NCBI RefSeq assembly: GCF_002727185.1
Contig: NZ_NIZW01000010.1
Coordinates: 124,001-188,000, forward strand
Source of the DNA: Rhodopirellula bahusiensis
GTDB lineage: Bacteria > Planctomycetota > Planctomycetia > Pirellulales > Pirellulaceae
Direction: 5' to 3'
DNA length: 64,000 nt
A program made the translations under genes and the position numbers. The notes beneath the pieces were generated by a model. It searched no databases, had not been told where the DNA came from, and was given only the letters and a program-made list of their open reading frames with translations. Each line of letters begins with the position of its first letter. Within the stretch, counting starts at the first letter, position 1. This document shows positions 17,772 through 25,987 of the stretch, in pieces.

Positions 17772-18599
17772 TCAACGCAAGACAACAAAAGCCAGAGCGG
17801 CTACCAACAGCACCAACACCAAAATCAAAGCGACCGTCGCGGCAATTCGTTTTCGCGACCGTTTGCTTTTGCTGGAATCGAGTGGACCGCCGCGATTAAG
17901 AATCGAGACCTTGTCTCGGTTTGCCGGAGCGTCGATCAAACTTGCATCGACGAGGTGCGCGTTGCCGGGTGTCGCGAGGATGGCTTTTTGCATTGGTTCC
18001 GTCTCGATCGACGGTCCCTTGTGTTTCAACAGACGCAAAATCTCGCCGGCGGGTTTCCAGTCTGGCCAACCATCCCGCCACAACATGGCCGAGTCGGCAA
18101 TGCGACCTTCGGTGATCCACTGTTTCATCGTTGGACCATCGGCCGGTCCGTATTGACCACCGCTGGGCGGTCGGACATACCACACGGCGGTCGAATCGCC
18201 CAGGATTGCTGCGGGGCTGTTCGCTTGTGATGCTTTCGAAGCGGTGGAGCTTTTTGCAGCCGCGGACCTAGCTTTTGCCTCGACCTTCGGGCGTTCGATC
18301 GTCGTTGATCCGCCGGATGTGCCAGCTGAATACGATTCATGCTCGGACGATGAATCGGCTGCTTCGCCACCGTGATCTGGATCTGGCGAATCGAGAACAT
18401 TCGCGGGATCTGATTCGTCCGACAGCTTGGGTGGGTGGCTGCCAGATGACTCCTCATCAATCGCGATCGATTCAGGCTGATCTTCTGTCGGAATACGAAA
18501 CCGGACCGAGCACGACGGGCAAACACCCCGACGTCCGGCGAGATCATTCTTGATGTTCAGTCGCTTCCCACACGCATGGCAAGCAAAACGAACGCCCAT
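17772..18599 (-). CDS. Zinc-ribbon, GYF_2-domain, tail-anchored protein
   Basis: The 275-residue protein starts with a four-cysteine zinc ribbon (CHACGKRLNIKNDLAGRRGVCPSC, of which CHAC and CPSC bind). An acidic, Ser-rich linker runs to about residue 135. Residues 140-195 form a GYF_2 domain (WYVRPPSGGQYGP, then WRDGWPDWKPAGE), a fold that binds proline-rich peptides in eukaryotes; its bacterial partners are unknown. The C-terminal 25 residues are a hydrophobic helix (TVALILVLVLLVAALAFVVLR) after a basic patch (SKSKRSRKR), so the protein is tail-anchored with its domains in the cytoplasm. The ATG at 18599 is chosen because it starts right before the zinc ribbon. Confidence 0.82.
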   Translation of the reverse strand: MGVRFACHACGKRLNIKNDLAGRRGVCPSCSVRFRIPTEDQPESIAIDEESSGSHPPKLSDESDPANVLDSPDPDHGGEAADSSSEHESYSAGTSGGSTTIERPKVEAKARSAAAKSSTASKASQANSPAAILGDSTAVWYVRPPSGGQYGPADGPTMKQWITEGRIADSAMLWRDGWPDWKPAGEILRLLKHKGPSIETEPMQKAILATPGNAHLVDASLIDAPANRDKVSILNRGGPLDSSKSKRSRKRIAATVALILVLVLLVAALAFVVLR

Positions 18600-18730
18600 A
18601 AAACTGTGGTCCGACGCGAAAAGGAGAAGAGAAAAGCCGAGATCCGAAAGTCTCAACCGCACCACTATAATTGAAACGTGGTTGCTCGTGCGAACGTCCT
18701 GATCTCAGGATGTTTGAGAAACGTCTGCTT

Positions 18731-19990
18731 TCAAACCGGGACGGTTTCGGGCAGGTCTGTCACAACCGCGTAGGTCTTCTTGCCGTTTCTGCCAATCCAC
18801 AATGCCAACGGAGTCTCGCCGCATTCGCGAAGTTTCTTCCCCAGTTTGGCGGGGTCAATGTCAACGCCGCGAACCTTGACGATCTCGGGGTAGGCCTTCG
18901 CTTTCCGAAAGTACCGCCGCAACGCCCGGTCATCGCACGACATCCGATCTCGAGTTTTCGCGATCATGGCAAGATGCTGGATCGCTACATTCGGCTGCGA
19001 TGGTTGGCTGTCAATTTCATGCCAATCCGCGGTCAAGAACCCTGACGGTCCACCCAACGTTTTGGCTTCATGGCAATGGGCAAAATGGTCCGTCAAACCC
19101 GCTGCACGAATGGCTCCATCAGGATCGATCATCCAGCCTTCCGCCGACGACGTGGCTGTTGCCGGTGTTGTCCAGTCATCTGAACGAGTGGAGAAGCTCT
19201 GAACCGTTTCATGCTTCAAAACGACTGCCGTTCGTCCGCCCGCTTGCCAAGCGTTGCCGTTGTTCTGAATCAAGGGAGGCGTCGGCAAGTTGCCCCAGAT
19301 TGCTGTTTGTTCTCGGACGCTTCCACCGGATGAAATCCACATCAGGTGACAATTTTCGGCGATCGAAGCGTCAAGCGTTGTTGCCGGAGCCATCTTCACC
19401 AGACCGCCTTCGGTTTGTCCGAGCAACGCTTCGGTACGTTCCCAAGTAGGCAGCCAAGCGTCGGGCTGGACGTGGCGCTGGTTGTCAGCACGACGATCCG
19501 GGTCGATGTGAATCCATTTCGATCCGCTGACGACGTCGGCTGGATCCGATTCCATGACGTCCAGGCAATGCAGGTTCGCGTTCACTCCGGCGGTGACCAG
19601 GTTGGCGGCAGTGAAGGACAGGACGGATTTGCTGGCGTCGATGCCGGTGGTTGGTCCGCGTCGAGCCAACGCGATCAGATCACCGCCGATCCCGCAGCAG
19701 ATGTCCGTCACGGGATGATCGCCAAACCAAGACGCCTTGAACTGAGCGACTTGCAGGGTCGTCGATTGCTGGATCGCTCGCCGGGTCACCCACCACGATT
19801 CTCCCACGTGAATCGCGGGGCCGAGCGTGGCCATCGCTCGAGTTTGCAGGCCGGCGATGTCCTTCAGGACCGCTTTGGTTCCGCTGGATAGTTTCTGCAT
19901 CACGGGTGAATGCAGTCGACCCGCGATGCAGTCTCGCATCGCTTCACGGAGTTCGTCGGTGACTATCAGTTCAACAGGTGAAGCGGTCAT
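18731..19990 (-). CDS. THUMP-like-domain class I SAM methyltransferase
   Basis: The 419-residue protein has a Rossmann methyltransferase domain at about residues 85-200. Motif I is VTDICCGIGGDL, the acidic residue after strand 2 is in GIDASK, and the DPDRR motif sits where catalytic motif IV is expected (WIHIDPDRR). The C-terminal 80 residues match the THUMP_like domain of this family (LRRYFRKAKAYPEIVKVRGVDIDPAKLGKKLR), suggesting an RNA substrate. The family is uncharacterised. Its ATG overlaps the stop of the upstream MnmE-like gene by four bases, so it is translationally coupled to a tRNA-modification gene, which fits an RNA target. Confidence 0.86.
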   Translation of the reverse strand: MTASPVELIVTDELREAMRDCIAGRLHSPVMQKLSSGTKAVLKDIAGLQTRAMATLGPAIHVGESWWVTRRAIQQSTTLQVAQFKASWFGDHPVTDICCGIGGDLIALARRGPTTGIDASKSVLSFTAANLVTAGVNANLHCLDVMESDPADVVSGSKWIHIDPDRRADNQRHVQPDAWLPTWERTEALLGQTEGGLVKMAPATTLDASIAENCHLMWISSGGSVREQTAIWGNLPTPPLIQNNGNAWQAGGRTAVVLKHETVQSFSTRSDDWTTPATATSSAEGWMIDPDGAIRAAGLTDHFAHCHEAKTLGGPSGFLTADWHEIDSQPSQPNVAIQHLAMIAKTRDRMSCDDRALRRYFRKAKAYPEIVKVRGVDIDPAKLGKKLRECGETPLALWIGRNGKKTYAVVTDLPETVPV

Positions 19991-21201
19991 GGAGCAACTC
20001 CCGTCAACAATTGTCGCAACTTTGTGTTCGCATCACTCAGTGAATGCGCCACGCAAAGTTGTTCGGCCAGGTCAAGTTGTCGTTTGCAAATTGGGACGGG
20101 GGAACATCGAGGTGGAAGAGTTGACACGAGATGACTGGCCAAAGTCTCCATCAATTTGGCGACTCCTGGATCCTCTTCGGAACTCGCAATGGTCTGATGC
20201 TCGATGGTCTTGGCAGTTGATGACGGCACCTCACCAATCAAGTCCGCTTTGTTGAGCACTTCCACCACGTGGGTTTGATCCGGGATCGGCAGAGAGTGGC
20301 GAAAAGCTTCCAGCTGATTCAGCGTCGAAGGTTGGCAAACGACCAGCAGCAAATCGGCCGTTTCAATCGCCACGGATGCACGGCGGATTCCTTCTCGCTC
20401 GATCGATGCACCCGCCTCGGTCAAGTGATCCGTTTCGCGAATGCCGGCGGTGTCGCTCATTCGAACGGGGACGCCAGCGATCACGGTGTCGCACTGCAAG
20501 ACGTCACGAGTTGTGCCCGCGGCGTCGTGGGTGATGCTCCGACGATAGCCGACGATCTGGTTCATCAAACTGCTCTTGCCCACGTTGGGCGGGCCCGCCA
20601 GAACCATGCGTCGAGGTTCCGTCAAACGAACTCCACGCTGTCCGTTTGAAACAAGCGTTTGAACCTCATCTTGGAATTCTTCGAGCAGAATTTCTTGATT
20701 CGGCAACGATTGGTCAGTGGATTGAGATTTTCCAATGCGTTCAATCCATCGCTTGCACCACTGAACCAGCTCACCACGAACTTGGTCCAATGCGATTGCG
20801 GCTTGTTGGCTGGTCACGCAGCGCTGCAAAACCAGTTCAGCCTCGGATGAAAGGATGGAATCCGGATTCCGCCAAGCCGCTGCGTCGACCGATTGAACAC
20901 CACGATCATTCAGCGAAGCCAAGATGGCACTGACCGCGGCTTCTCCGCCATGTCCATGAATCTCGAAACTGCCGTCGTGCATCGGGGTCAAGACAATCGA
21001 TTCGCCGGGGCCGTCAGGGCTGCTTTTCCAAGTCCCGTAACGAACTTGTCCGGCCAACATTTCCGCGTGAACGTTGGTTGCGGGAACAAAGCACTCTTGC
21101 ACGCACTTGGCCGAACGCGGGCCTCGTAGACCGATCACGGCGACGGCGGAAAGCCCCACGCCCGTCAATCGTGTTGCGACGGTGTCACCGTTGGAAGTCA
21201 T
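19987..21201 (-). CDS. MnmE/TrmE-like tRNA modification GTPase lacking the C-terminal CxGK
   Basis: The 404-residue protein has the MnmE layout: an N-terminal folate-binding domain (DTVATRLTGVG, EIHGHGG), a helical domain and an inserted Ras-like G domain. G1 is GPPNVGKSS (near residue 203), G3 is DTAG (250-253) and G4 is NKAD. MnmE with MnmG makes 5-carboxymethylaminomethyluridine at tRNA U34. The C-terminus ends LRQLLTGVAP; the family's catalytic CxGK tail is absent, and the protein is about 50 residues shorter than usual. I chose the ATG at 21201 because the product then begins like MnmE. It could be a second, diverged paralogue. Confidence 0.85.
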   Translation of the reverse strand: MTSNGDTVATRLTGVGLSAVAVIGLRGPRSAKCVQECFVPATNVHAEMLAGQVRYGTWKSSPDGPGESIVLTPMHDGSFEIHGHGGEAAVSAILASLNDRGVQSVDAAAWRNPDSILSSEAELVLQRCVTSQQAAIALDQVRGELVQWCKRWIERIGKSQSTDQSLPNQEILLEEFQDEVQTLVSNGQRGVRLTEPRRMVLAGPPNVGKSSLMNQIVGYRRSITHDAAGTTRDVLQCDTVIAGVPVRMSDTAGIRETDHLTEAGASIEREGIRRASVAIETADLLLVVCQPSTLNQLEAFRHSLPIPDQTHVVEVLNKADLIGEVPSSTAKTIEHQTIASSEEDPGVAKLMETLASHLVSTLPPRCSPVPICKRQLDLAEQLCVAHSLSDANTKLRQLLTGVAP

Positions 21202-21223
21202 GAATGCGAGCAGGCTGTGTTGA

Positions 21224-21622
21224 TCAACGAGAAATGCGGAGCGACCAATCTCGCACGACGTGCTCGATCGCAATCAGGTCGGTCAACTCAGCGACGAACA
21301 GGCGAACACCGAATCGCTGGAGGACCGAACGTTCCGCATCGGACCATTGACCCGCCGCGATGTAAAGGCGATGCCCGGCCGGTGAGCTTGGAACGCTGAG
21401 CCATTGGACCAGTTCATGGATCCCGTTTTGATCACCGGCCCAAAGGATGACCTCGGGGGAGGGTGGCTGTGGTGAACGGAGATTGCGTTTTCGAAGAGGA
21501 ACATCGCCGAGCGATGGAAACGCTTCCGGTTCGCATTCCGTGCTCCACATCACTCGCACGGCATCGAACCAACGTTCGGATTCGGGCCCCGTGACCCAAA
21601 GTTTGGTCTCCGCCGCAATCAT
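21224..21622 (-). CDS. Small protein of unknown function in the MnmE-like operon
   Basis: The 132-residue product has no signal or membrane helix. It is alternating alpha/beta in character (KLWVTGPESERWFDAVRV, PEVILWAGDQNGIHELVQWL, HRLYIAAGQWSDAER, FGVRLFVAELTDLIAIEHVV), which resembles a small Rossmann-like or receiver-like fold, but no family motif can be named. Its start overlaps the upstream regulator's stop by four bases and its stop lies 22 bases before the MnmE-like start, so it is a tight operon member. Confidence 0.75.
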   Translation of the reverse strand: MIAAETKLWVTGPESERWFDAVRVMWSTECEPEAFPSLGDVPLRKRNLRSPQPPSPEVILWAGDQNGIHELVQWLSVPSSPAGHRLYIAAGQWSDAERSVLQRFGVRLFVAELTDLIAIEHVVRDWSLRISR

Positions 21623-23109
21623 CCGTCCAGCTTCCGAAGCAATCGAGCCCGGCTGATCCCCAGTCGACGTGCCGCCTCGGCTTTGTTGCCTTGGGAGGCG
21701 TCCATCGCACGATCGATCAGTTCTCGTTCGTACTTTTGAACGGCGTCGTCCAACGAATCGATTCGAAAGTTGTTGTCCGCCTTTTCGGGTTCCGATTCTC
21801 GTTCCGACGTTGCATTGGGGCCGACACGAAACGACCGAATGACCAGTGGCAAGTGCTCACGACCGATTCGATCGCCCACGACCCGGCTGAGTGCCGATGT
21901 CATGGCTTCGGCAAGTTCATCGAAATCATTGGGCCAGGGGTACATTGTCAACGCGTCGATCGCATCGCGGCCTAGGCGAGGCGGGTCCGAGTCAGATGTT
22001 CGCTTTTGCGATTGGCTGGCGCGATGAGCCTCTCGAAGCAGTGCCAAAGCCAACGCGGGGATGTCCTCTCGACGATCCCGCAAGCGAGGAATCGAAATCG
22101 GCATGGCTCGCATCAGATTCATCAGCGGCTTGGCGATGCCCGTGACCGCTTGAGGCATGTGGGTCAGTTCGGCGATCTGCGCGTCCAGCGGATCGTCGGG
22201 TTCACCGGGTTGCGAGTGATTGTCCGCAACGCGTGCCGGATCCAACAATCCGATCAGTCGAAGGTGGTCGCCAAACACATCCACCCACTGTGTCAGTTTC
22301 AACTGAGCATCATCGGGCATCTCGTCAAGACGTTCGATCAGCAGCGTCGCGTTGCTGCGATGACCATCTTCTTGGCTGATCGAATGAATCGCGGGCGCGG
22401 CGTAGGCTTCCAATAGTTCCGCATCCATCAAGGCCCCATCAACGATCGTGATGGGTTCACCGGGCGCAGAGGCATCGTGAAGTCGCAACGCCAATTCGCG
22501 ACTGCTGGAATTGGTCGGTGCGAACAGGCCCAGATGACATCGCATCGAGGTCGCAGCGTTCACTCGATGACGCAACAACTCGGCGGCATCCGATTCTCCC
22601 GCCGGCAGAATGTCTGCGGTGCGCGCGTTGGAAGATTGATGCTTCGCGATCAATTCAGAAAGCAAAGATTCCTGACGCAGGCCACCTTCGCCCAGCCAAT
22701 CGGATAGCGGCACGTCTGCGTCGCGAAGAAATTCGCCGATGCAGCCAACCGTGTATCCGCTGTCACCAAGCGACACCCAGTGAGCGACTTCGGTCGATGC
22801 CGTGTCGCTTTGGCTGCTTCCGCCGGGATTTTTGGAACTGCCCGGTGGTTTTGAAAGAGTGATCCGCCGCGTGTGATGGCCGCGAAAACGGATCGATGGG
22901 TCGGGACGCAGGGCGTCGACCCAGTGTTCGGCAATCGTCTCGACTGTTTGCGAGTCGTCCGTCTCGGTGGATTCCCCCAGCCATTCCGCCATTGCGGGCG
23001 AAAGGTGAATCAGGTCACCGGCAGCGTCGATGATCCACACGCGAGCGGTGGATGCATCGAGCTGTTTGATGAGCGATCTGGGGCGGGACGGTCGACTAGA
23101 ACGTGTCAA
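21619..23109 (-). CDS. Degenerate sigma-54 enhancer-binding-protein homologue with Fis-type HTH
   Basis: The 496-residue protein has the order of an enhancer-binding protein. Residues 15-60 look PAS-like (ARVWIIDAAGDLIHLSPAMAEWLGE). The AAA+ region spans about 180-390, and a Fis-type helix-turn-helix ends the protein (NKAEAARRLGISRARLLRKL). The arginine-finger region is intact (PRLRDRREDIPALAL). The Walker A loop is replaced by GLFAPTNSSSRE, the Walker B DE pair reads ER (LLIERLDEMP), and no GAFTGA loop is seen. It therefore probably cannot hydrolyse ATP or activate sigma-54 and may bind DNA as a plain regulator. Its start overlaps the preceding gene's end by 14 bases. Confidence 0.82.
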   Translation of the reverse strand: MTRSSRPSRPRSLIKQLDASTARVWIIDAAGDLIHLSPAMAEWLGESTETDDSQTVETIAEHWVDALRPDPSIRFRGHHTRRITLSKPPGSSKNPGGSSQSDTASTEVAHWVSLGDSGYTVGCIGEFLRDADVPLSDWLGEGGLRQESLLSELIAKHQSSNARTADILPAGESDAAELLRHRVNAATSMRCHLGLFAPTNSSSRELALRLHDASAPGEPITIVDGALMDAELLEAYAAPAIHSISQEDGHRSNATLLIERLDEMPDDAQLKLTQWVDVFGDHLRLIGLLDPARVADNHSQPGEPDDPLDAQIAELTHMPQAVTGIAKPLMNLMRAMPISIPRLRDRREDIPALALALLREAHRASQSQKRTSDSDPPRLGRDAIDALTMYPWPNDFDELAEAMTSALSRVVGDRIGREHLPLVIRSFRVGPNATSERESEPEKADNNFRIDSLDDAVQKYERELIDRAMDASQGNKAEAARRLGISRARLLRKLDG

Positions 23110-23503
23110 GAATGAAGTGGTGTCCTTTGTGGAACCGGCGATTGCTCGGGTAGTAGTTGTGCCAGCTCTTATTGTAGACGGGAATTCTCATTTCCGTTGG
23201 GTAGCGATGGTACAAGCTGTCGCTGCTCTTGTAGTAGTCTTGGCCCCAGAAGTTTTGGGGGTAGTAGACGTAGGGGTAGTGGTACATCCGGTTCCAATCG
23301 GTGTTGGCGGCGGATGATCCCCAGCTTTGGCCATAGGCACGTTGGCCTTGGTAACCCATTTGTCCCATTGCGTTGGGAAGGGTTCCACCGCCCATCGCCA
23401 CGGGTGTGCCGTAGCCTTGAGCGGCGGCGCGTGGAGAATCGCAGGCAAAGCCCACAATGAAGACGACCGCTACTGCGGCCAAGATGGTTGCTCGTTGGTA
23501 CAT
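23096..23503 (-). CDS. Small secreted Tyr/Gly-rich protein
   Basis: The 135-residue protein has a signal peptide (residues 5-28, ending SPRAAAQG). The mature part is rich in Tyr, Gly, Gln, Asn and His, with clusters such as MYHYPYVYYPQNFWGQDYY and HNYYPSNRRFHKGHHF, and has no cysteine, so it is probably extracytoplasmic and aromatic-surface exposed. Rhodopirellula genomes contain similar short secreted proteins of unknown function. It is the first gene of a minus-strand run whose next member starts 14 bases inside it. A G-rich ribosome site (GGGGGG) lies about nine bases before its ATG. Confidence 0.78.
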   Translation of the reverse strand: MYQRATILAAVAVVFIVGFACDSPRAAAQGYGTPVAMGGGTLPNAMGQMGYQGQRAYGQSWGSSAANTDWNRMYHYPYVYYPQNFWGQDYYKSSDSLYHRYPTEMRIPVYNKSWHNYYPSNRRFHKGHHFILDTF

Positions 23504-23782
23504 TCCGACATTCCCCCCCGGGTATGAATCGCGTTAGGCGATGGATCTTTTTTGATCGCGTGGTTTTCCCGCGTGGTGTAGTCCACACTGGTTTCATCGG
23601 AGTTATCGGCACAACCCATCGATCAGGATGAGTCGTTTCGTTTCCGATTATTGGTCCAGGTGCTAGAATTTTGGTCAGGGGCGGTTTGAACACCGTCCGA
23701 TCTGGAACGTAGACTCTGATTGATCGGCGACATCGACAGTTGTCGGTATCCCGCAAGTCACCCACCCACCTTTTGTGAATTC

Positions 23783-24940
23783 ATGACCACTCTGAAAAAT
23801 CGTGTCCTCGTCGGCGTGATGGTGCTCGGAACGCTGATGACCGGTCCGCTCGCGTCCGCCTGCCCGTTTTGCAGTGCCGTGTCGCAGACGCTGCGGCAAG
23901 AGATGGAAGTCATGGACGCGGTGGTCGTTGCCACAGCATTGCAGAGCGATCTGACTCGCAACGCGGACACTGGGCAGATCAAAATGCGAATCGAAAACGT
24001 GCTGAAGGGTGGCGAGCACGTGGAAGCCGGCCAGGAAGTCACCGCGGTCTACTTCGGCGATGTGGCCAAGGGCCGTCGGTTCATGCTCAGCGGAGTCGAT
24101 CCCCGCGACATGCAGTGGTCTTGCTTGCCGCTGACGCCGCGAAGCGAAAAATACCTCGAGAACATCACGCGGCTCGCTGAAGAAGAGCCCTCCAAGCGAC
24201 TGTTGTTCTACTACGACTATCTGCAGGACGAAGATTCGATGCTCTCGCGTGACGCGTATGACGAATTCGCCGTCGCGCCGTACGACGTGGTGCAAAAAAT
24301 CAAATCCGCCCTGGATCACGATACTTTGGTGGACTGGATCCAAGATCCGGAGATGTCGCCCGATCGCAAACGCCTGTACCTGACCCTGTTGGGTATCTGC
24401 GGTGGCGAACAAGACCTGCCGATGTTGGAAGGGATGCTGAGAAGCACTCAGAAGAGCACCCGCTCAGGGCTCGACGCTCTGATCGCTTGCTATCTGACGC
24501 TGGCGGGAGAGAAGGGATTGCCGGTCGTTGACGAATTGTTCCTCGAGAACCAGCAGGCTTCCTACGCCGACACCTACGCGGCGATCATGGCCCTCCGGTT
24601 TCACGGCAGTGAAGGTGGTGTGATCGCTCGTAGTGCATTGGTTCAATCGCTGCACCACATTCTCGATCGCCCCGATTTGGCCGACTTGGTGATTCCCGAT
24701 TTGGCTCGTTGGAAAGACTGGAGCCAGATCGATCGCATCAAACAATTGTTCTTGGATGCCGATGCGGACAACAACTGGGTCCGAGTTCCCGCGGTCAACT
24801 ACCTGCGGGCTTGTCCGAAACCCGAAGCCGCCGAAGCAATCAAGGAACTTGAGAAAGTCGACCCGGACAGTGTCCGTCGGGCCAACACGTTCTTCGCCGT
24901 TCCCAAACCTTCGGCGGATGTGAAACCCGTCAAGCAGTGA
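23783..24940 (+). CDS. Secreted protein with CPFC motif and HEAT-like C-terminal half, function unknown
   Basis: The 385-residue protein has a signal peptide (residues 8-25) ending just before CPFC (ASACPFCSAVS). Residues 40-110 form a beta-rich domain (VVVATALQSDL, MRIENVLKGGEHVEAGQEVTAVYFG), similar in look to an OB-like domain of exported proteins. The remaining 230 residues are helical with repeat-like pairs (DLPMLEGMLRS, GLDALIACYLTLAG, WVRVPAVNYLRACPKPEAAEAIKELEK), suggestive of HEAT-type repeats. The CxxC after the cleavage site could bind metal or form a disulfide. I recognise no named family. The ATG at 23783 places the signal at the N-terminus. Confidence 0.82.
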   Translation: MTTLKNRVLVGVMVLGTLMTGPLASACPFCSAVSQTLRQEMEVMDAVVVATALQSDLTRNADTGQIKMRIENVLKGGEHVEAGQEVTAVYFGDVAKGRRFMLSGVDPRDMQWSCLPLTPRSEKYLENITRLAEEEPSKRLLFYYDYLQDEDSMLSRDAYDEFAVAPYDVVQKIKSALDHDTLVDWIQDPEMSPDRKRLYLTLLGICGGEQDLPMLEGMLRSTQKSTRSGLDALIACYLTLAGEKGLPVVDELFLENQQASYADTYAAIMALRFHGSEGGVIARSALVQSLHHILDRPDLADLVIPDLARWKDWSQIDRIKQLFLDADADNNWVRVPAVNYLRACPKPEAAEAIKELEKVDPDSVRRANTFFAVPKPSADVKPVKQ

Positions 24941-24969
24941 TTTCAAGCTTCGGATTCGTTTGCCTCGAA

Positions 24970-25734
24970 TCAGGCAGCGCGTCGACGGTTTGCCGCGGCG
25001 TGCTCGGTATCGACCGTCCCGCTGATTTCAGATCGCGGGCGAATCGGTATCGAAGCTGTATCCGAATCTTGCTGATCCACTGCGTTTAGACGCCCTTCTT
25101 CCAGGAAGCGAAGCGTCATCTCGATTGCCAGTGGGTGCTGAACCAATTGCTGGTGTGAGGTTGGAATCACGGCGTGATCAAGTTGCCCGTCCAAGTGGGT
25201 CGCACTTTGGGAAACGATCCAATCGTTCTGAGCCGCGATCACGCCCACGTCGATCCGGTGAGGACGTGGCAATTGATTGACCAGGCTGTTTTTCTTTTCT
25301 GACAGCTCAGCGAGCTGTGGAAACCGACTGGCAAATGGTCCCAGCGGAAGTCGTGTCAGCCAAGAGCCTCGATTTGGCGGTGCCATCATCAGCAACCGCC
25401 CGCAACCTTTTTTCGCGATCGTTTCCATGCGTGACTGAGCAATCGCGGCTCGCACGATGATGCCACCCATGCTGTGCGTGACAAAGTGGATTCGACTGAC
25501 GTCGGGCCGCGAAACCACTTCCTGAATCACCGCTGACAGGCGACTCGCGTGTGAAAGAATTGACCCCTGCAGACTGGGGTAATCCCAAACCAATGTCTCG
25601 TAGCCGGCCGCGGTGAGCGAATCGGCAATTGGATCCATGCTGCGGCCGCTCGAAAGAAACCCGTGCGTCGCGATCACGAGGTCGTGAGTCGCGGGAGCGG
25701 ATGGGCGAGCGAATTTGAGAACGTGGCGTTTCAT
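24970..25734 (-). CDS. Alpha/beta-hydrolase, lipase-like
   Basis: The 254-residue protein is a cytoplasmic-looking alpha/beta hydrolase with no signal peptide. The oxyanion region is DLVIATHGFLSSG, the nucleophile elbow is THSMGG (a G-x-S-x-G variant with Thr in the first position), and the late acid/histidine region includes AAQNDWIVSQSA and TSHQQLVQHP. Lipase class 2/PGAP1-like esterases share this layout. It is downstream of ccoS on the same strand by 43 bases but has no evident link to oxidase assembly. Confidence 0.83.
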   Translation of the reverse strand: MKRHVLKFARPSAPATHDLVIATHGFLSSGRSMDPIADSLTAAGYETLVWDYPSLQGSILSHASRLSAVIQEVVSRPDVSRIHFVTHSMGGIIVRAAIAQSRMETIAKKGCGRLLMMAPPNRGSWLTRLPLGPFASRFPQLAELSEKKNSLVNQLPRPHRIDVGVIAAQNDWIVSQSATHLDGQLDHAVIPTSHQQLVQHPLAIEMTLRFLEEGRLNAVDQQDSDTASIPIRPRSEISGTVDTEHAAANRRRAA

Positions 25735-25777
25735 AGGCCTGTTATCGGCCAGCTGTACACCAAGTTTTGCTCAAAAT

Positions 25778-25987
25778 TCAGGGCGTGTGATCCTGGGAGG
25801 GCTGGGCGGGATCGGCTGTTTTTACCGCCTTCGATTGGCTGTGTTTGGGTTCGTCATCGATGAGGATTCGAACGGCGGGAGACTCCAGGTCATCGTATTG
25901 CCCGCCGCGAATGCACATGATGCACGCGATCGTCCCACCGGCACCGAGCAACAATGCCAATGGCAAAGCGATGAACAGAACGCTCAT
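25778..25987 (-). CDS. ccoS: cbb3-type oxidase assembly protein CcoS
   Basis: The 69-residue product begins MSVLFIALPLALLLGAGG, one membrane helix, then CIRGGQYDDLESPAVRIL, the conserved CcoS segment with the GQYDDLE-type motif. CcoS is needed to insert cofactors into cbb3 oxidase. Its ATG overlaps the ccoI stop by four bases. An upstream in-frame ATG at 26014 would add nine residues from within ccoI and is less likely. Confidence 0.92.
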   Translation of the reverse strand: MSVLFIALPLALLLGAGGTIACIMCIRGGQYDDLESPAVRILIDDEPKHSQSKAVKTADPAQPSQDHTP

